Numbered from the stretch's first letter, positions 53,809-63,594 are shown. The stretch is DNA of 64,000 nucleotides from Thermaceae bacterium (GCA_015478585.1 JADMIM010000001.1:29299-93298); one strand, 5' to 3'. Made by a program: numbers and translations. The notes: generated by a model from the letters alone, not told the origin.

Positions 53809-56385
53809 ATGCCATACGCACGCCGCGACCAACTCCCCATCCCACCCAAAGATGCCCAAGCCCACAACACGGTTTGCCAATACTGCACGGTGGGCTGCGG
53901 ATACAAAGTCTATACCTGGCCGGTAGGTCGGTTGGGTGGGGTCAAAACTGACCAGAACGCTTTTGGGGTGGACTTGAGCCAACAAGTACCTCTGGCGGGC
54001 CAGACCTTCTCCGAAACCATGCACTCCATCATCACCAAGAAGGACGGGCAGCAGTATCACGTGGTGATCGTGCCAGCCAAGGATTCGCCGATCAACCTCA
54101 AAGGCGACCATTCCTCGCGCGGAGCCACCAATGCCCTAGCTACCTGGAGCGACACCCGAGCCACTCAAGAGCGCCTCAAGTATCCTTTGCTGCGCATTGG
54201 TGATCAGTTCCAGGTGGTCACCTGGGAAGAGGCTTTGGAGGTGTTGGGCCGAGTGCTCAAAGGTATCCGTGAGAAGTACACCGACGATGCTATCGCGGTC
54301 AAATGCTTCGACCACGGCGGTTCGGGTTCGGGGTTCGAGAACAATTATGGGGTTGGCAACCTGTTCTTCAAGGGTTTTTCGGTCAAACATATTTCCATTC
54401 ATAACCGCCCAGCCTACAACTCCGAGGTCTGGGGTAGCCGTGAGCGTGGGGTTCACGAGCTGAACTATGATGCCAGCGATGCCCGCTTGGCCGACACCCT
54501 CGTGCTGTGGGGGGCCAATCCCTACGAAAACGCCAGCGTGTTCTATACCGAGCACATGCTCCCCAACTTCCAGGGAGCCACCGTAGCCGAAAAACAGCAG
54601 AATCTACCCAAGGGCGAGCCTGTTGAGGCGGCTTATCTCATCGTAGTAGACCCTCGGCGCACCAGTTCACTTACCGTAGCCGAGCAGCTTGCACCGGGAC
54701 GTACCTTGCACCTGCGCCCCAATTTGGGTAGCGACTATATTTTGGCAAACGCCATCGCTCGAGTCATTTGGGAGCGCAAATATTACGACATGGGCTATCT
54801 GCAAAACCGCACCGACTTAGGCAAGCTCGAGGAGTACAAAGCCAAGTCACTCAAGTCTGATACAACTTATGCCGATTTCATGGCCCAGGCCGTGAAAATT
54901 ACTGGGGTGTCCCAAGCCGATATCGAGAAAGCCGCCGACTGGATTGCCAAGCCCAAAGCGGGCGGGGCCAAGCGCCGCACCCTTACCATCTACGAAAAAG
55001 GCATGATCTGGAACATGAAAAACTACGACCAGATTGCCGCTGTGGTGCAGATGAATGTGCTTTCACACAACATTGGGCGGCCTGGCACTGGGGTGGGTCG
55101 TCAGGGGGGACACCAGGAAGGTTACGTGCGCCCACCCTCACCCACCCCTGGCTCGATTTTTGCCGGTGGGCCACCGGTTAATGTGGATAAATACATCACT
55201 GGTGGGGAAGGCAAGCTCTACTGGGTGATCGGTACCAACCCCTACCTTTCTACCCCCAACAACCAGGTTTATCGCAAGCGTGTTCACGAGCGCACCACCG
55301 AGCTGAGCAATTTTTTGGGGCAGTCTGGTGAACCGGCATCTACTAGGGAGCGGGTCGCCAAGATTCTCGAGGGTCTCGATCAGACCGGGGGGCTGTTCTT
55401 GGTGGTGCAAGACCTCTACCTCACCCACACCGCCCAGGATGCCCACTTGGTGCTCCCGGCCAGTGCCTGGGGCGAGGCCAACCAGACCAGCATCAACTGT
55501 AATAGCCGCCTGCTGCGTCTGTACGAGCGGTTCATGGATCCGCCGGGTGAGGCCCTGCAGGACTGGGAAATTTGCAAGCGCGTAGGGTTGAAGATGGCTG
55601 AGTTATACCGCCAAGATGGCAACACTACCGAAGCTGCTAAGTTCGAGTTTGGCAAGAATTGGAGCAAGGATGAAGACGTGTTTCTGGCCGGTACGGCGGA
55701 GTTCCCCAACAACAAAATCCCCGAGAGCGAGGAGGCCACCCTGCCCGCGGAGTGCTATACAGGAGTGACTTACCGTTTCCTGCAACAACAGGGCCAGAAA
55801 GGCATTCGTACCCCGGTTCGACAGGATCCTGCCAGCGGCAAGCTGGTTGGCACCTTGCGCCGTTACAGCACCAATTTCGGCACCAAGGATGGCAAGTTTA
55901 GCTGGTATGGCACGGACGACTGGGAAGGCTATCCGGCTGAGGTGCAGAAATACCTCGAGGGCGATATGGCCTCTCAGTACCCGTTCTGGATGACCACAGG
56001 CCGATCTCAACTCATCTGGCAGACCATGTATAACGACCATCTGCTGCCGGAGAAGACCAGCGAAGTCCCCATGCCATATATCGAACTGCATCCACAAGAT
56101 GCCCAAAAACTTGGTATCAAGGGTGGGGATTTGGTTGAGGTCTGGAACGAGGAGGGCAACGGCATCTTCATGACCCACGTTACCGACGCGGTGAAGCCGG
56201 GGTTAATCTTTGCCCTGATGTACCATCACCGGGGCACGTCTAACAGCATGACTTCTGGTTACACCGACCCCAAAACCACCATTCCCTGGTACAAGGGCAC
56301 GCGGGTCAACGTGCGCAAGATTGCTGGAGCCCTTCCCGATCTGCAAATGAACACTAGCGTGTTGCAACAAAACAAGTTCGATTAG
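53809..56385 (+). CDS. aioA: Arsenite oxidase large molybdopterin subunit
   Basis: 858 aa. The [3Fe-4S] site is CQYCTVGC (Cys 23, 26, 30) with Ser in place of the fourth Cys (GDHSSRG, about 102), as in AioA. GRQGGHQEGY supplies the Arg and His of the substrate pocket; IHNRPAYNSEVWGSRERGVHE is also conserved. It oxidises arsenite to arsenate with a bis-molybdopterin guanine dinucleotide cofactor, in the envelope. AioB carries the Tat signal for both. Thermus HB8 has a similar pair. Confidence 0.94.
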   Translation: MPYARRDQLPIPPKDAQAHNTVCQYCTVGCGYKVYTWPVGRLGGVKTDQNAFGVDLSQQVPLAGQTFSETMHSIITKKDGQQYHVVIVPAKDSPINLKGDHSSRGATNALATWSDTRATQERLKYPLLRIGDQFQVVTWEEALEVLGRVLKGIREKYTDDAIAVKCFDHGGSGSGFENNYGVGNLFFKGFSVKHISIHNRPAYNSEVWGSRERGVHELNYDASDARLADTLVLWGANPYENASVFYTEHMLPNFQGATVAEKQQNLPKGEPVEAAYLIVVDPRRTSSLTVAEQLAPGRTLHLRPNLGSDYILANAIARVIWERKYYDMGYLQNRTDLGKLEEYKAKSLKSDTTYADFMAQAVKITGVSQADIEKAADWIAKPKAGGAKRRTLTIYEKGMIWNMKNYDQIAAVVQMNVLSHNIGRPGTGVGRQGGHQEGYVRPPSPTPGSIFAGGPPVNVDKYITGGEGKLYWVIGTNPYLSTPNNQVYRKRVHERTTELSNFLGQSGEPASTRERVAKILEGLDQTGGLFLVVQDLYLTHTAQDAHLVLPASAWGEANQTSINCNSRLLRLYERFMDPPGEALQDWEICKRVGLKMAELYRQDGNTTEAAKFEFGKNWSKDEDVFLAGTAEFPNNKIPESEEATLPAECYTGVTYRFLQQQGQKGIRTPVRQDPASGKLVGTLRRYSTNFGTKDGKFSWYGTDDWEGYPAEVQKYLEGDMASQYPFWMTTGRSQLIWQTMYNDHLLPEKTSEVPMPYIELHPQDAQKLGIKGGDLVEVWNEEGNGIFMTHVTDAVKPGLIFALMYHHRGTSNSMTSGYTDPKTTIPWYKGTRVNVRKIAGALPDLQMNTSVLQQNKFD

Positions 56386-56458
56386 AGCGGAAACCGCGAT
56401 AGACCCAAGGCTCCAAAGCTAAACCATCAGGAAAGCTGCTGTAATCCGAGGTTTCTTG

Positions 56459-57103
56459 CTACTTCTTCAGGCTGACCAGCTCGGTAGTGATGTCATTGCT
56501 GAGGCTTTTCACTAGCCCCACGCCCGGCGCGTACCAACTGGTGCTTTTGATGGTGTTGCTGGGCAAGTCTTGAGTTTTGCCATTTATGTTCATGCTCATT
56601 TTCATGACCGAGGTGCTCTCGACCTTGAAAGCTTTGAAGGTTCCGGCAGGTACGCTCACGGTTTCCTCGCCCACCACCTTGCTGCTGGTCTCGACGTTGC
56701 TGTTGATTTTGCCTGTGCTCATATCCCCCTCGAGGGTAAAGCTATACGTCCAGGTGCTCCCTATACTCAAGTTTGTGGGAATCATCACGCCCTTGCTGTC
56801 AACGGTTTTGAGGTTGAACTGGTTGTGCTTGCCGCTAAAGTTGGTAGCACCGTACTCGAGCGAGGATAGTCCGTTGCTGTCGCAGCGCCAGCGGCTTTCC
56901 ACCGACCCTTTGTCAAACTGTATGGTGTTAGTAAAGCCAGAATCTGAAACATTAGACAGGGTGTTGGTGTGAGTTTTACCATCCAGGCTTGATTTATAAG
57001 TCCAGACCCAGCCTTCTCGGACTGGGTAAAACGGGTTGTCGCACTTGGCCCAGGCCGTTCCCAATAGCACCAAACCCAACAAAATACCGAGCATTCTGTA
57101 CAT
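56459..57103 (-). CDS. Secreted protein of unknown function
   Basis: 214 aa from ATG 57103, supported by GGAGGTAAG. A signal peptide (MYRMLGILLGLVLLGTAWAK) and a beta-rich mature part, including FYPVREGWVWTYKSSLDGKTHTNTL, KVVGEETVSVPAGTFKAFKVEST and YAPGVGLVKSLSND. The last stretch is the pattern of DUF3108-like or lipoprotein-like proteins that begin 'PxxxGxxWxY'. No function can be assigned. Its neighbours are unrelated. Confidence 0.65.
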   Translation of the reverse strand: MYRMLGILLGLVLLGTAWAKCDNPFYPVREGWVWTYKSSLDGKTHTNTLSNVSDSGFTNTIQFDKGSVESRWRCDSNGLSSLEYGATNFSGKHNQFNLKTVDSKGVMIPTNLSIGSTWTYSFTLEGDMSTGKINSNVETSSKVVGEETVSVPAGTFKAFKVESTSVMKMSMNINGKTQDLPSNTIKSTSWYAPGVGLVKSLSNDITTELVSLKK

Positions 57104-57153
57104 GCTTACCTCCGTAGTAAATCCTAAAAGAGGGAGCGTTATATTGGCGTTAT

Positions 57154-58047
57154 TCACCGGTCGCGGCTTCCAACCACCGCCAGGCCCACCCCCACTAATA
57201 GTATGGCCGCCCCCACCAATACTTGCAGACCAGGAAGCTCGCCGAAAATAAAGTAAGCCAGCAGGCTTGCACCCAGGGGCTCGAGTAAAATCACCAGCGC
57301 CACTAGCACCGGCTCCACCCAGCGCACGGCCCAGTTGGAACTGGTATGCCCGATGAGCTGGGGGATCAGGGCCATCAGGGCAATCCAGATATAGGTTTGG
57401 GTTGGATAGCCTGTGTAGAACGTATGGAACAAGAGGGGTAAGGGAAGCAGCACCAAGGCCGCCATCCCGTAAGCCACGGCCACATAAAGCCCGATGCCAA
57501 AACCCCTATTCTGGGCCTCGCGTCCCAGTAAAAAGTAAAACGAGGCTGCCAGCCCGCCGCTCACCGCCAGAAGATTGCCCAAAGCGGGGTTAGGGCCAGG
57601 ATTAGACGAGCTTCCCAGGGAGATAACCAGCCCTCCCAGAAGGGCCACTGCCATGCCGCCAAGGGTTAGGGGCCTGGGAGCTTGGCGCAGCCAGACCAAC
57701 GACAACAATGCCATCCAGACCGGGTTGGTATTGACCAGGGTTACGCTGGCTGCGATGGAGGTAAAAGCCAGCGAAGTAATCCAGGTGGCAAAATGAACCG
57801 CCAGAAAAACCCCTGCTAGTACAGCATAAAGCCAGGCTCCTGGCTCTAGGTTCTTGCTCAGGTTGCGCCAGGCGGGCAGCAGCAACAGTGCGGCCATGCT
57901 GAGGCGCAAAACACTGATGACCAGGCTAAAGCCCACGCTCTGGCTATGGGCCGACTCGGTAGCCAACCGCACAAAAATAGAGCCAAACGATAGCGCCAAC
58001 ACCCCGCCTATCAACACGAGAACGATGGTGGAGGTTGCGGGGCGCAC
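57154..58047 (-). CDS. EamA-family permease
   Basis: 297 aa, ten hydrophobic helices in two EamA repeats. LALSFGSIFVRLATESA, AVHFATWITSLAFTSIAASVTLVNTNPVWMALLSLVWL and LVALVILLEPLGASLLAYFIFGELP are characteristic. A DMT-type metabolite exporter; the substrate is open. It is an intact relative of the truncated gene at 12330-12648. Confidence 0.9.
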   Translation of the reverse strand: MRPATSTIVLVLIGGVLALSFGSIFVRLATESAHSQSVGFSLVISVLRLSMAALLLLPAWRNLSKNLEPGAWLYAVLAGVFLAVHFATWITSLAFTSIAASVTLVNTNPVWMALLSLVWLRQAPRPLTLGGMAVALLGGLVISLGSSSNPGPNPALGNLLAVSGGLAASFYFLLGREAQNRGFGIGLYVAVAYGMAALVLLPLPLLFHTFYTGYPTQTYIWIALMALIPQLIGHTSSNWAVRWVEPVLVALVILLEPLGASLLAYFIFGELPGLQVLVGAAILLVGVGLAVVGSRDR

Positions 58048-58102
58048 GAAGGGATTCTATTCTGAGCGACAAATCTGCTGCTGGGGTGGGAGTGCAGCAC
58101 CC

Positions 58103-59116
58103 CTAGGTCTTGGGGAAATCCAGCCTCATCTTCATCCAGGGGGCCGAGTTGTGGAAGTTGGCAACGGCGCTGCCGGGGGGCACGAGCGCATCACAGGCCG
58201 CCTGCAGACCACCCTCGAGCCTCATCTCCAGCACCGGCAACAGGTGCTCAAGCTGTTCCACCGTGCGCGGCCCGATGAGGGGTGCAGTGATGCCGGGTTG
58301 CTCTTTGACCCAGGCTATGGCCAGTTGGGCTGGGTCGTAGCCTGCTTCTCGAGCCAGACGCGCGAAGCGGTTGCCAATCTGAACGGCCTTCTCGGTCACT
58401 CGGTCGGCGTAGATGCCCCCGCGCAGAGTGGCCCTCGAGCCCTCCGGTCGGGTTTCCTCATCTGCGTAGCGGCCCGCCAGCATCCCCATCGCCAGCGGCG
58501 ACCAGGGCAGAATTGCCAGATCGTAGGCTTGGGCCAGCGGAACCAGTTCGTTTTCGATGCGCCGGTCGAGCAGGTTGTAGGGCGGTTGTTCGGAGACGAA
58601 GCGTACGTAGCCCTTCAGCTCGCTGCTCAGGATACCTTCCATGACCTTCCAGGCGGGGGCTGTCGAGCTGCCGATATAGCACACCTTGCCTTGGCGAACT
58701 AAGTCGGTGAGGGCCGATAGGGTCTCGTCAATGGGGATGTCGAAGACTGGACGGTGGAGCTGGTAGAGGTCAATATGGTCGGTCTGGAGGCGCTTTAGCG
58801 AGTCCTCGCAGGCCCGCAGGATGTGTAGCCGACTGTTCCCCCGGTCATTTGGCCCTGGCCCCACCGGATAATGCACCTTGGTGGCAATGAAAGCCTCATC
58901 GCGCCGTCCGCTTTCCTTGAGGGCTTTACCGATTACCCGCTCAGATTCGCCCTGCTTGTAGCTGTTAGAGGTGTCAATCAGGTTAATCCCCGCGTCCAGT
59001 GCTCGCAGCACCATCTGCACCGACTCCTCCTCGGGCGTGGGGTTCAAGATGTTATCGGTGCCCAGGGCTAGCGGGGCGACTTTGACTCCGGTTCGTCCGA
59101 GATTGCGGTATTCCAT
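58103..59116 (-). CDS. Aldo/keto reductase
   Basis: 337 aa from ATG 59116, which has AAGGGAG upstream. [23 protein letters not shown] opens the family. The catalytic residues Asp in [17 protein letters not shown], Lys in FIATKVHYP and His in IDLYQLHRP are visible, and the NADPH-loop is near [10 protein letters not shown]. It may share a transcript with the VOC and SDR genes upstream on the same strand, from which a heptad repeat separates it. Confidence 0.9.
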   Translation of the reverse strand: MEYRNLGRTGVKVAPLALGTDNILNPTPEEESVQMVLRALDAGINLIDTSNSYKQGESERVIGKALKESGRRDEAFIATKVHYPVGPGPNDRGNSRLHILRACEDSLKRLQTDHIDLYQLHRPVFDIPIDETLSALTDLVRQGKVCYIGSSTAPAWKVMEGILSSELKGYVRFVSEQPPYNLLDRRIENELVPLAQAYDLAILPWSPLAMGMLAGRYADEETRPEGSRATLRGGIYADRVTEKAVQIGNRFARLAREAGYDPAQLAIAWVKEQPGITAPLIGPRTVEQLEHLLPVLEMRLEGGLQAACDALVPPGSAVANFHNSAPWMKMRLDFPKT

Positions 59117-59135
59117 GTGGGCTCCCTTTGGGTCG

Positions 59136-59170
59136 CGTTTACCGTTGACCGTCAACCGTTTACCGCAAAG
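59136..59170 (+). repeat. Heptad repeat tract in the VOC-AKR gap
   Basis: CGTTTAC, CGTTGAC, CGTCAAC, CGTTTAC, CGCAAAG in register. The right end encodes the last codons and stop of the VOC gene on the minus strand. Confidence 0.85.
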
Positions 59171-59576
59171 ACGAAGGCTGTGGTTCGTTCATCTGAATCA
59201 AGTCCCACAGGTTCCCATATAAATCCTCGAACACAGCCACCGTTCCATACGGGGCTTCTTGCGGGGGCCGGATGAACTTTATTCCCGCTACAATCATGGC
59301 GTTGTAATCGCGCCAGAAGTCGTCTGTAGCCAGGAAGAGGAAAACCCGTCCGCCAGTCTGGTTGCCTATTATCGCTTGTTGTTCAGGAGTGGTGGCTCGA
59401 GCCAGCAGCAGATTGGTGCCGACGGAGCCTGGCGGAGCCACCACCACCCAGCGCTTGTCCTGCTCGGGCTGGTACGAATCTTCGATCAAGGTGAAGTGCA
59501 GCTTGTCGCAGTAGAAGGCAATGGCCTGGTCGTAGTCACGAACTACTAAAGCCACATGGAGCAGGGATTGCTTCAT
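59160..59576 (-). CDS. VOC-family (glyoxalase/bleomycin-resistance-like) protein
   Basis: 138 aa from ATG 59576. [26 protein letters not shown] and [20 protein letters not shown] give the paired beta-alpha-beta-beta-beta modules with His/Glu metal ligands. The substrate is unknown. It begins 4 bases after the SDR stop. The last residues and stop lie in a heptad tract. Confidence 0.85.
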   Translation of the reverse strand: MKQSLLHVALVVRDYDQAIAFYCDKLHFTLIEDSYQPEQDKRWVVVAPPGSVGTNLLLARATTPEQQAIIGNQTGGRVFLFLATDDFWRDYNAMIVAGIKFIRPPQEAPYGTVAVFEDLYGNLWDLIQMNEPQPSSLR

Positions 59577-59580
59577 TAGC

Positions 59581-60321
59581 TCACCGCGCGGCAAAACCCG
59601 CGTCCACCAAGACCAGCGAGCCAGTCATGTAGCTGGCCTTGTCAGAAGCCAAAAAGAGCACCATATTGGCAATCTCGGCGGGTTCGGCCAGGCGGCCCAT
59701 CGGCACACTGTCGGCCAAGCGCTGCATCAGCTCCGGTGTGACCGGCTCCTTGCGCTCGGACTTGATCATGGGGGTGTTGACTTCGCCAGGGCACACCGCG
59801 TTGATACGGATGCCATCGGTGGCGTGCTCGAGGGCCAGGGCGCGGGTCAGGTTATGCACCGCGCCTTTGCTAGCGCAGTAAGCTGCCACCCCCGAAGCCC
59901 CCAGGTCGCCCCAAATCGAGCCGAAGTTGACGATGGCCCCACCCCTCCCTTTCATAGCCCGAATCGCCGCGCGGCACATGAAAAAAGTCCCGCCCACGTT
60001 CACGCTCATGATACGGTTCCAGTCTTCGTCGCTGGTGGCCTCGCCTCTGGCCCGCACGATGATTCCGGCGGCGTTGACCAATACGTCTAATTTCCCGTGA
60101 CGGTTCAGGGTTTGCTGGATAGTCGAATCGCAGAAGCTGGAGTGGCTGATGTCTCCACTGATAGCATCGGCTCGCAGTTCAGCCGCGACCTGCCCAGCCA
60201 GCTCGGTGTTGCGGTCTACGACCACCACTCTGGCTCCAGCACGGGCGAACTCTCGAGCGGTAGCCGCCCCCATGCCGGAGGCTCCGCCGGTAATGACCAC
60301 GACTTTCCCGCTAAAATCCAT
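59581..60321 (-). CDS. Short-chain dehydrogenase/reductase
   Basis: 246 aa classical SDR. TGGASGMGAATAREFARAGARVVVVDRNTE is the NAD(P) site; NAAGI, the catalytic Ser in GSIWGDLGASG, and YCASKGAV (YxxxK) follow. It is the first gene of an SDR-VOC-AKR series with short gaps, which suggests a small catabolic operon, perhaps for a sugar or sugar acid. Confidence 0.93.
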   Translation of the reverse strand: MDFSGKVVVITGGASGMGAATAREFARAGARVVVVDRNTELAGQVAAELRADAISGDISHSSFCDSTIQQTLNRHGKLDVLVNAAGIIVRARGEATSDEDWNRIMSVNVGGTFFMCRAAIRAMKGRGGAIVNFGSIWGDLGASGVAAYCASKGAVHNLTRALALEHATDGIRINAVCPGEVNTPMIKSERKEPVTPELMQRLADSVPMGRLAEPAEIANMVLFLASDKASYMTGSLVLVDAGFAAR

Positions 60322-60531
60322 TGGCCCTCCCTTTCGTTTCCTATCGTGTTTGCCTTAATGTATCTCGAACAACAACCATGGTTCGGGGTATTCGTGGGAA
60401 CCGCTCTATGCGATTGTATTGAGCGGGTCAATTGGGGGTCAAGTCGGCAAGGACAGCTTTTGGGTAAGGACGTTTGTCCTACCTCATTTATACAAAGTCT
60501 CCTGTTAGACTAGGCTCAACAGGAGGCCAGG

Positions 60532-61665
60532 GTGGTACGTATTGCAGTACCCAAGGAAACCGCACCCGGTGAACGCCGGGTAGCCCTCACACCGGAGGTG
60601 GTAGCCCGACTTGTAAAAGAAGGTTGGGCGGTGCGGCTCGAGCAGGGGGCAGGCTCGAGCGCTTTTTTTGCCGACCGGGACTACACATCTGCCGGAGCCG
60701 AAATTGCCCTGCGGGACGAACTATTTCGGGATGCGCCCGTGATTTTCACGGTGCAGCCTATAGAAAAATCTGCTCTGGTGGGCCTCGAGCCGGGTACGGT
60801 GGTGGCCGGTCTGATGTATCCGCACCGCGACCCCAGCAGGGTACAAGCTATGGCCCAGGCTAAAATCTCCGTGCTGGCGATGGAGCTCATCCCCCGCATT
60901 AGCAGGGCCCAGAGTATGGATGTTTTATCCTCGCAAGCAACGGTCGCGGGCTACGTGGCTACGCTGATTGCCGCGCGGAGCAGCCCTCGCTTTTTCCCCA
61001 TGCTCACCACCGCCGCAGGAACCATCCGCCCTGCCAAGGTGCTGGTGATGGGGGTGGGGGTGGCAGGGCTTCAGGCCATCGCCACCGCTCGGCGGCTGGG
61101 GGCCAACGTCTGGGCTTACGATGTGCGCAAAGCGGCTGCCGAGCAGGCCCTCTCGTTGGGGGCCAAGGTGATCGAGTTGCCCATCAGCGCCGAGGGCGAG
61201 GGGGGCTACGCCCGTGAGCTAACCCTCGAGGAGCAAAAAACCCAGCAGCAAGCCCTGGCCGGTGAGGTAGGCAAAATGGACGTGGTAATTACCACCGCAC
61301 AAATTCCAGGCCGCCTGGCCCCAACCCTGCTTACCGCCGAGATGGTGGGACAGATGAATCCGGGTGCCCTGATCGTGGATTTGGCGGCGGAATCGGGGGG
61401 AAACTGCGAGTTGACCCGGCCCGGAGAAAGCGTAGAAGTGGGCGGGGTCAAGGTGATTGGCCCGCTCAACTTGCCCAGCGAGCTGGCGGTTCATGCCAGC
61501 GAGATGTACGCCAAGAACCTCTATAACCTTTCCAAGCTGTTGCTCAAGGATGGCATACTTAATCCTGACTGGAAGGACGAAATCCTGGCTGGGGCCCTGC
61601 TCACCCGTGAGGGACAGGTAGTGCATGGGCCAACCCAGGTTTTGATTGAGGGAGGTGTCCACTAA
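60532..61665 (+). CDS. pntAA: NAD(P) transhydrogenase alpha subunit, part 1
   Basis: 377 aa. Domain I of proton-translocating transhydrogenase, which binds NAD(H). MVRIAVPKETAPGERRVALTPEVV, the NAD site KVLVMGVGVAGLQAIATARRLGANVWAYDVR, and RPGESVEVGGVKVIGPLNLPSE are conserved. The start is GTG 60532 after CAGGAGG. Alanine dehydrogenase is a relative, but the two following genes settle the identity. Confidence 0.94.
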   Translation: MVRIAVPKETAPGERRVALTPEVVARLVKEGWAVRLEQGAGSSAFFADRDYTSAGAEIALRDELFRDAPVIFTVQPIEKSALVGLEPGTVVAGLMYPHRDPSRVQAMAQAKISVLAMELIPRISRAQSMDVLSSQATVAGYVATLIAARSSPRFFPMLTTAAGTIRPAKVLVMGVGVAGLQAIATARRLGANVWAYDVRKAAAEQALSLGAKVIELPISAEGEGGYARELTLEEQKTQQQALAGEVGKMDVVITTAQIPGRLAPTLLTAEMVGQMNPGALIVDLAAESGGNCELTRPGESVEVGGVKVIGPLNLPSELAVHASEMYAKNLYNLSKLLLKDGILNPDWKDEILAGALLTREGQVVHGPTQVLIEGGVH

Positions 61666-61982
61666 TGGACTCGAGTTGGGCTGCGCTATATATCTTTTTG
61701 CTGGCGGCATTCACTGGCTACGAGGTGATTAGCCGAGTACCGGTGATTCTGCACACCCCGTTGATGTCCGGTTCCAACTTTATTCACGGCATCGTGCTGG
61801 TGGGGGCTATGGTGGTGTTGGGTAGGGCCAACACGCCCCTCGAGCAAGTCATCGGTTTTGTGGGGGTGGTGCTGGGCGCAGCCAACGCTGCGGGCGGATA
61901 TGCCGTGACCGAGCGGATGCTCGAGATGTTTGAAAGGAAGCCAAAGCCAAATGTTGAACGTCGAACGCCAACGACTCCCTGA
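61665..61982 (+). CDS. pntAB: NAD(P) transhydrogenase alpha subunit, part 2 (membrane)
   Basis: 105 aa with three helices (about 5-20, 35-57, 60-80), as in the separate PntAB of three-gene systems. It overlaps the pntAA stop by one base. The C-terminal tail after MLEMFERK (KPNVERRTPTTP) is encoded by the heptad repeat that starts at about 61954, so the normal end was probably near 61940. Confidence 0.9.
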   Translation: MDSSWAALYIFLLAAFTGYEVISRVPVILHTPLMSGSNFIHGIVLVGAMVVLGRANTPLEQVIGFVGVVLGAANAAGGYAVTERMLEMFERKPKPNVERRTPTTP

Positions 61983-62011
61983 GCGTTCGACGTTCGGCCT
62001 TAGACCTTCGA
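61954..62011 (+). repeat. Heptad repeat hairpin at the pntAB-pntB junction
   Basis: TTGAACG, TCGAACG, CCAACGA (61954-61974) face CGTTCGA, CGTTCGG, CCTTAGA, CCTTCGA (61984-62011). Bases 61956-61968 pair perfectly with 61983-61995 (13 bp, 14-base loop). The stem lies between the cotranscribed genes. Confidence 0.92.
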
Positions 62012-62020
62012 CGGTTCTTT

Positions 62021-63373
62021 ATGAATAACATCATCCAACTCGTCTACTTCCTGACCGCCTTCCTCTTTATCCTGGGCTTGCGGCGGATGTCCTCGCCGGG
62101 TACCGCTCGCAGTGGGGTGCTCTGGGCGGGTGGGGCCATGGTGCTGGCTACCTTGGCGACCTTGCTGACACCGGGGATGGGCAACTTTGGCCTGATCCTC
62201 CTGGCCCTGGCCATCGGCACGGTAGCCGCCTGGATTGCCGCCAAACGGGTACGGATGACCGATATGCCGCAGATGGTTGCCATCTACAACGGCATGGGGG
62301 GTGGGGCAGCGGCAGCAATAGCAGCCGTGGAACTGCTCAAGGGAGACTTCAGCGATGGCCTCAAAGCCCTGGCAGCCCTGGGTGCGCTGATTGGCTCGGT
62401 CTCGTTTACTGGCAGCGGGATTGCCTTCGCTAAACTCCAGGGGTTGATATCCAGCCGTCCTCTGCAATTCCCGGCCCAACGGCTGGTCAATCTGTTAGTA
62501 ATAGCCGCTGCGGTGGTGCTGGGAGTGTTGCTACTGCCCACGCATTCTGGGTTGTCGGTTCTACTCTTTTTTCTCTTTGCGCTGGCCTTTGGGGTCTTGA
62601 TGACCCTGCCCATTGGTGGCGGCGATATGCCGGTGGTGATCTCGCTATACAACGCCTTTACCGGTCTGGCAGTGGGTTTCGAGGGCTTGGCGATAGGCAA
62701 TGCTGCTTTGATTGTGGCGGGTACGGTGGTGGGGGCAGCGGGCACGCTGCTTACGCTGCTGATGGCAAGGGCCATGAACCGCAGTTTGTGGAGTGTGCTG
62801 GTGGGTGGGTTTGGAGTGGAACAAACCAGCGGCGAGGTTGCCGGAAGTCTCAAGCCGATAGACCTCGAGGATGCTGCGGTGATGCTGGGCTATGCCTCCA
62901 AGGTAGTTTTCGTACCCGGCTACGGCATGGCCGTGGCCCAAGCCCAACACAAGCTGCGCGAGGTCGCCGACGTGCTGGCCAGCAAAGGGGTGGAAGTGAA
63001 GTACGCCATTCACCCTGTTGCAGGCCGGATGCCGGGCCATATGAATGTGCTATTGGCCGAAGCCGGTGTGCCTTACGAGAAGCTGTACGACCTCGAGGAC
63101 ATCAACCCCGAGTTTCCCCAGGCTGATGTAGCCATCGTGATCGGGGCCAACGACGTAGTCAACCCGGCAGCCCATCGCCAGGGCTCACCGCTATACGGAA
63201 TGCCCATCCTGGACGTGGACAAAGCTAAGAATGCCATCGTCATCAAGCGGGGGCAGGGCAAGGGTTTTGCCGGTGTGGAAAACGAGTTGTTCTATGCCGA
63301 CAACACCCGGATGCTGTACGGCGATGCCCAGAATGTGCTGGGTCAGTTGGTGCAATCGCTCAAAAAACTGTGA
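62021..63373 (+). CDS. pntB: NAD(P) transhydrogenase beta subunit
   Basis: 450 aa. About eight membrane helices carrying the proton path, then the NADP-binding domain with VVFVPGYGMAVAQAQHKLREVADVL, HPVAGRMPGHMNVLLAEAGVPY, VIGANDVVNPAA and VIKRGQGKGFAGVENELFY. With PntAA and PntAB it couples hydride transfer from NADH to NADP+ to the proton gradient. No Shine-Dalgarno is visible because the heptad hairpin ends just before the start. Confidence 0.95.
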   Translation: MNNIIQLVYFLTAFLFILGLRRMSSPGTARSGVLWAGGAMVLATLATLLTPGMGNFGLILLALAIGTVAAWIAAKRVRMTDMPQMVAIYNGMGGGAAAAIAAVELLKGDFSDGLKALAALGALIGSVSFTGSGIAFAKLQGLISSRPLQFPAQRLVNLLVIAAAVVLGVLLLPTHSGLSVLLFFLFALAFGVLMTLPIGGGDMPVVISLYNAFTGLAVGFEGLAIGNAALIVAGTVVGAAGTLLTLLMARAMNRSLWSVLVGGFGVEQTSGEVAGSLKPIDLEDAAVMLGYASKVVFVPGYGMAVAQAQHKLREVADVLASKGVEVKYAIHPVAGRMPGHMNVLLAEAGVPYEKLYDLEDINPEFPQADVAIVIGANDVVNPAAHRQGSPLYGMPILDVDKAKNAIVIKRGQGKGFAGVENELFYADNTRMLYGDAQNVLGQLVQSLKKL

Positions 63374-63485
63374 AACTTCAAGGTATTCTTCAGGCCCACC
63401 CCGCACTGGGTTGACCAAACCCCTCATCCTCGCTGGGGCATGTTCTCGTCACCATATTTTGGATTTTAACGACAGCCTTTTTAAA

Positions 63486-63594
63486 CGTTACCTGGGGTGT
63501 TAGGCGTAACCTTAAACTTTGGTGAATAACGTTATGGCAAATGGAACTATGGCGTAACCAACGTTACTTAGGACAGGTTGTTAGCCAGCTAACA
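63486..63594 (+). promoter_or_regulatory. Cluster of GTTAC-type sites and palindromes
   Basis: AACGTTAC at 63484 and 63560, GGCGTAACC at 63503 and 63551, ATAACGTTAT at 63526-63535, and the palindrome TGTTAGC-CA-GCTAACA at 63579-63594 lie within 110 bases upstream of the lipoprotein gene. The 63374-63657 gap has no other gene. They look like sites for a transcription factor. Confidence 0.4.
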
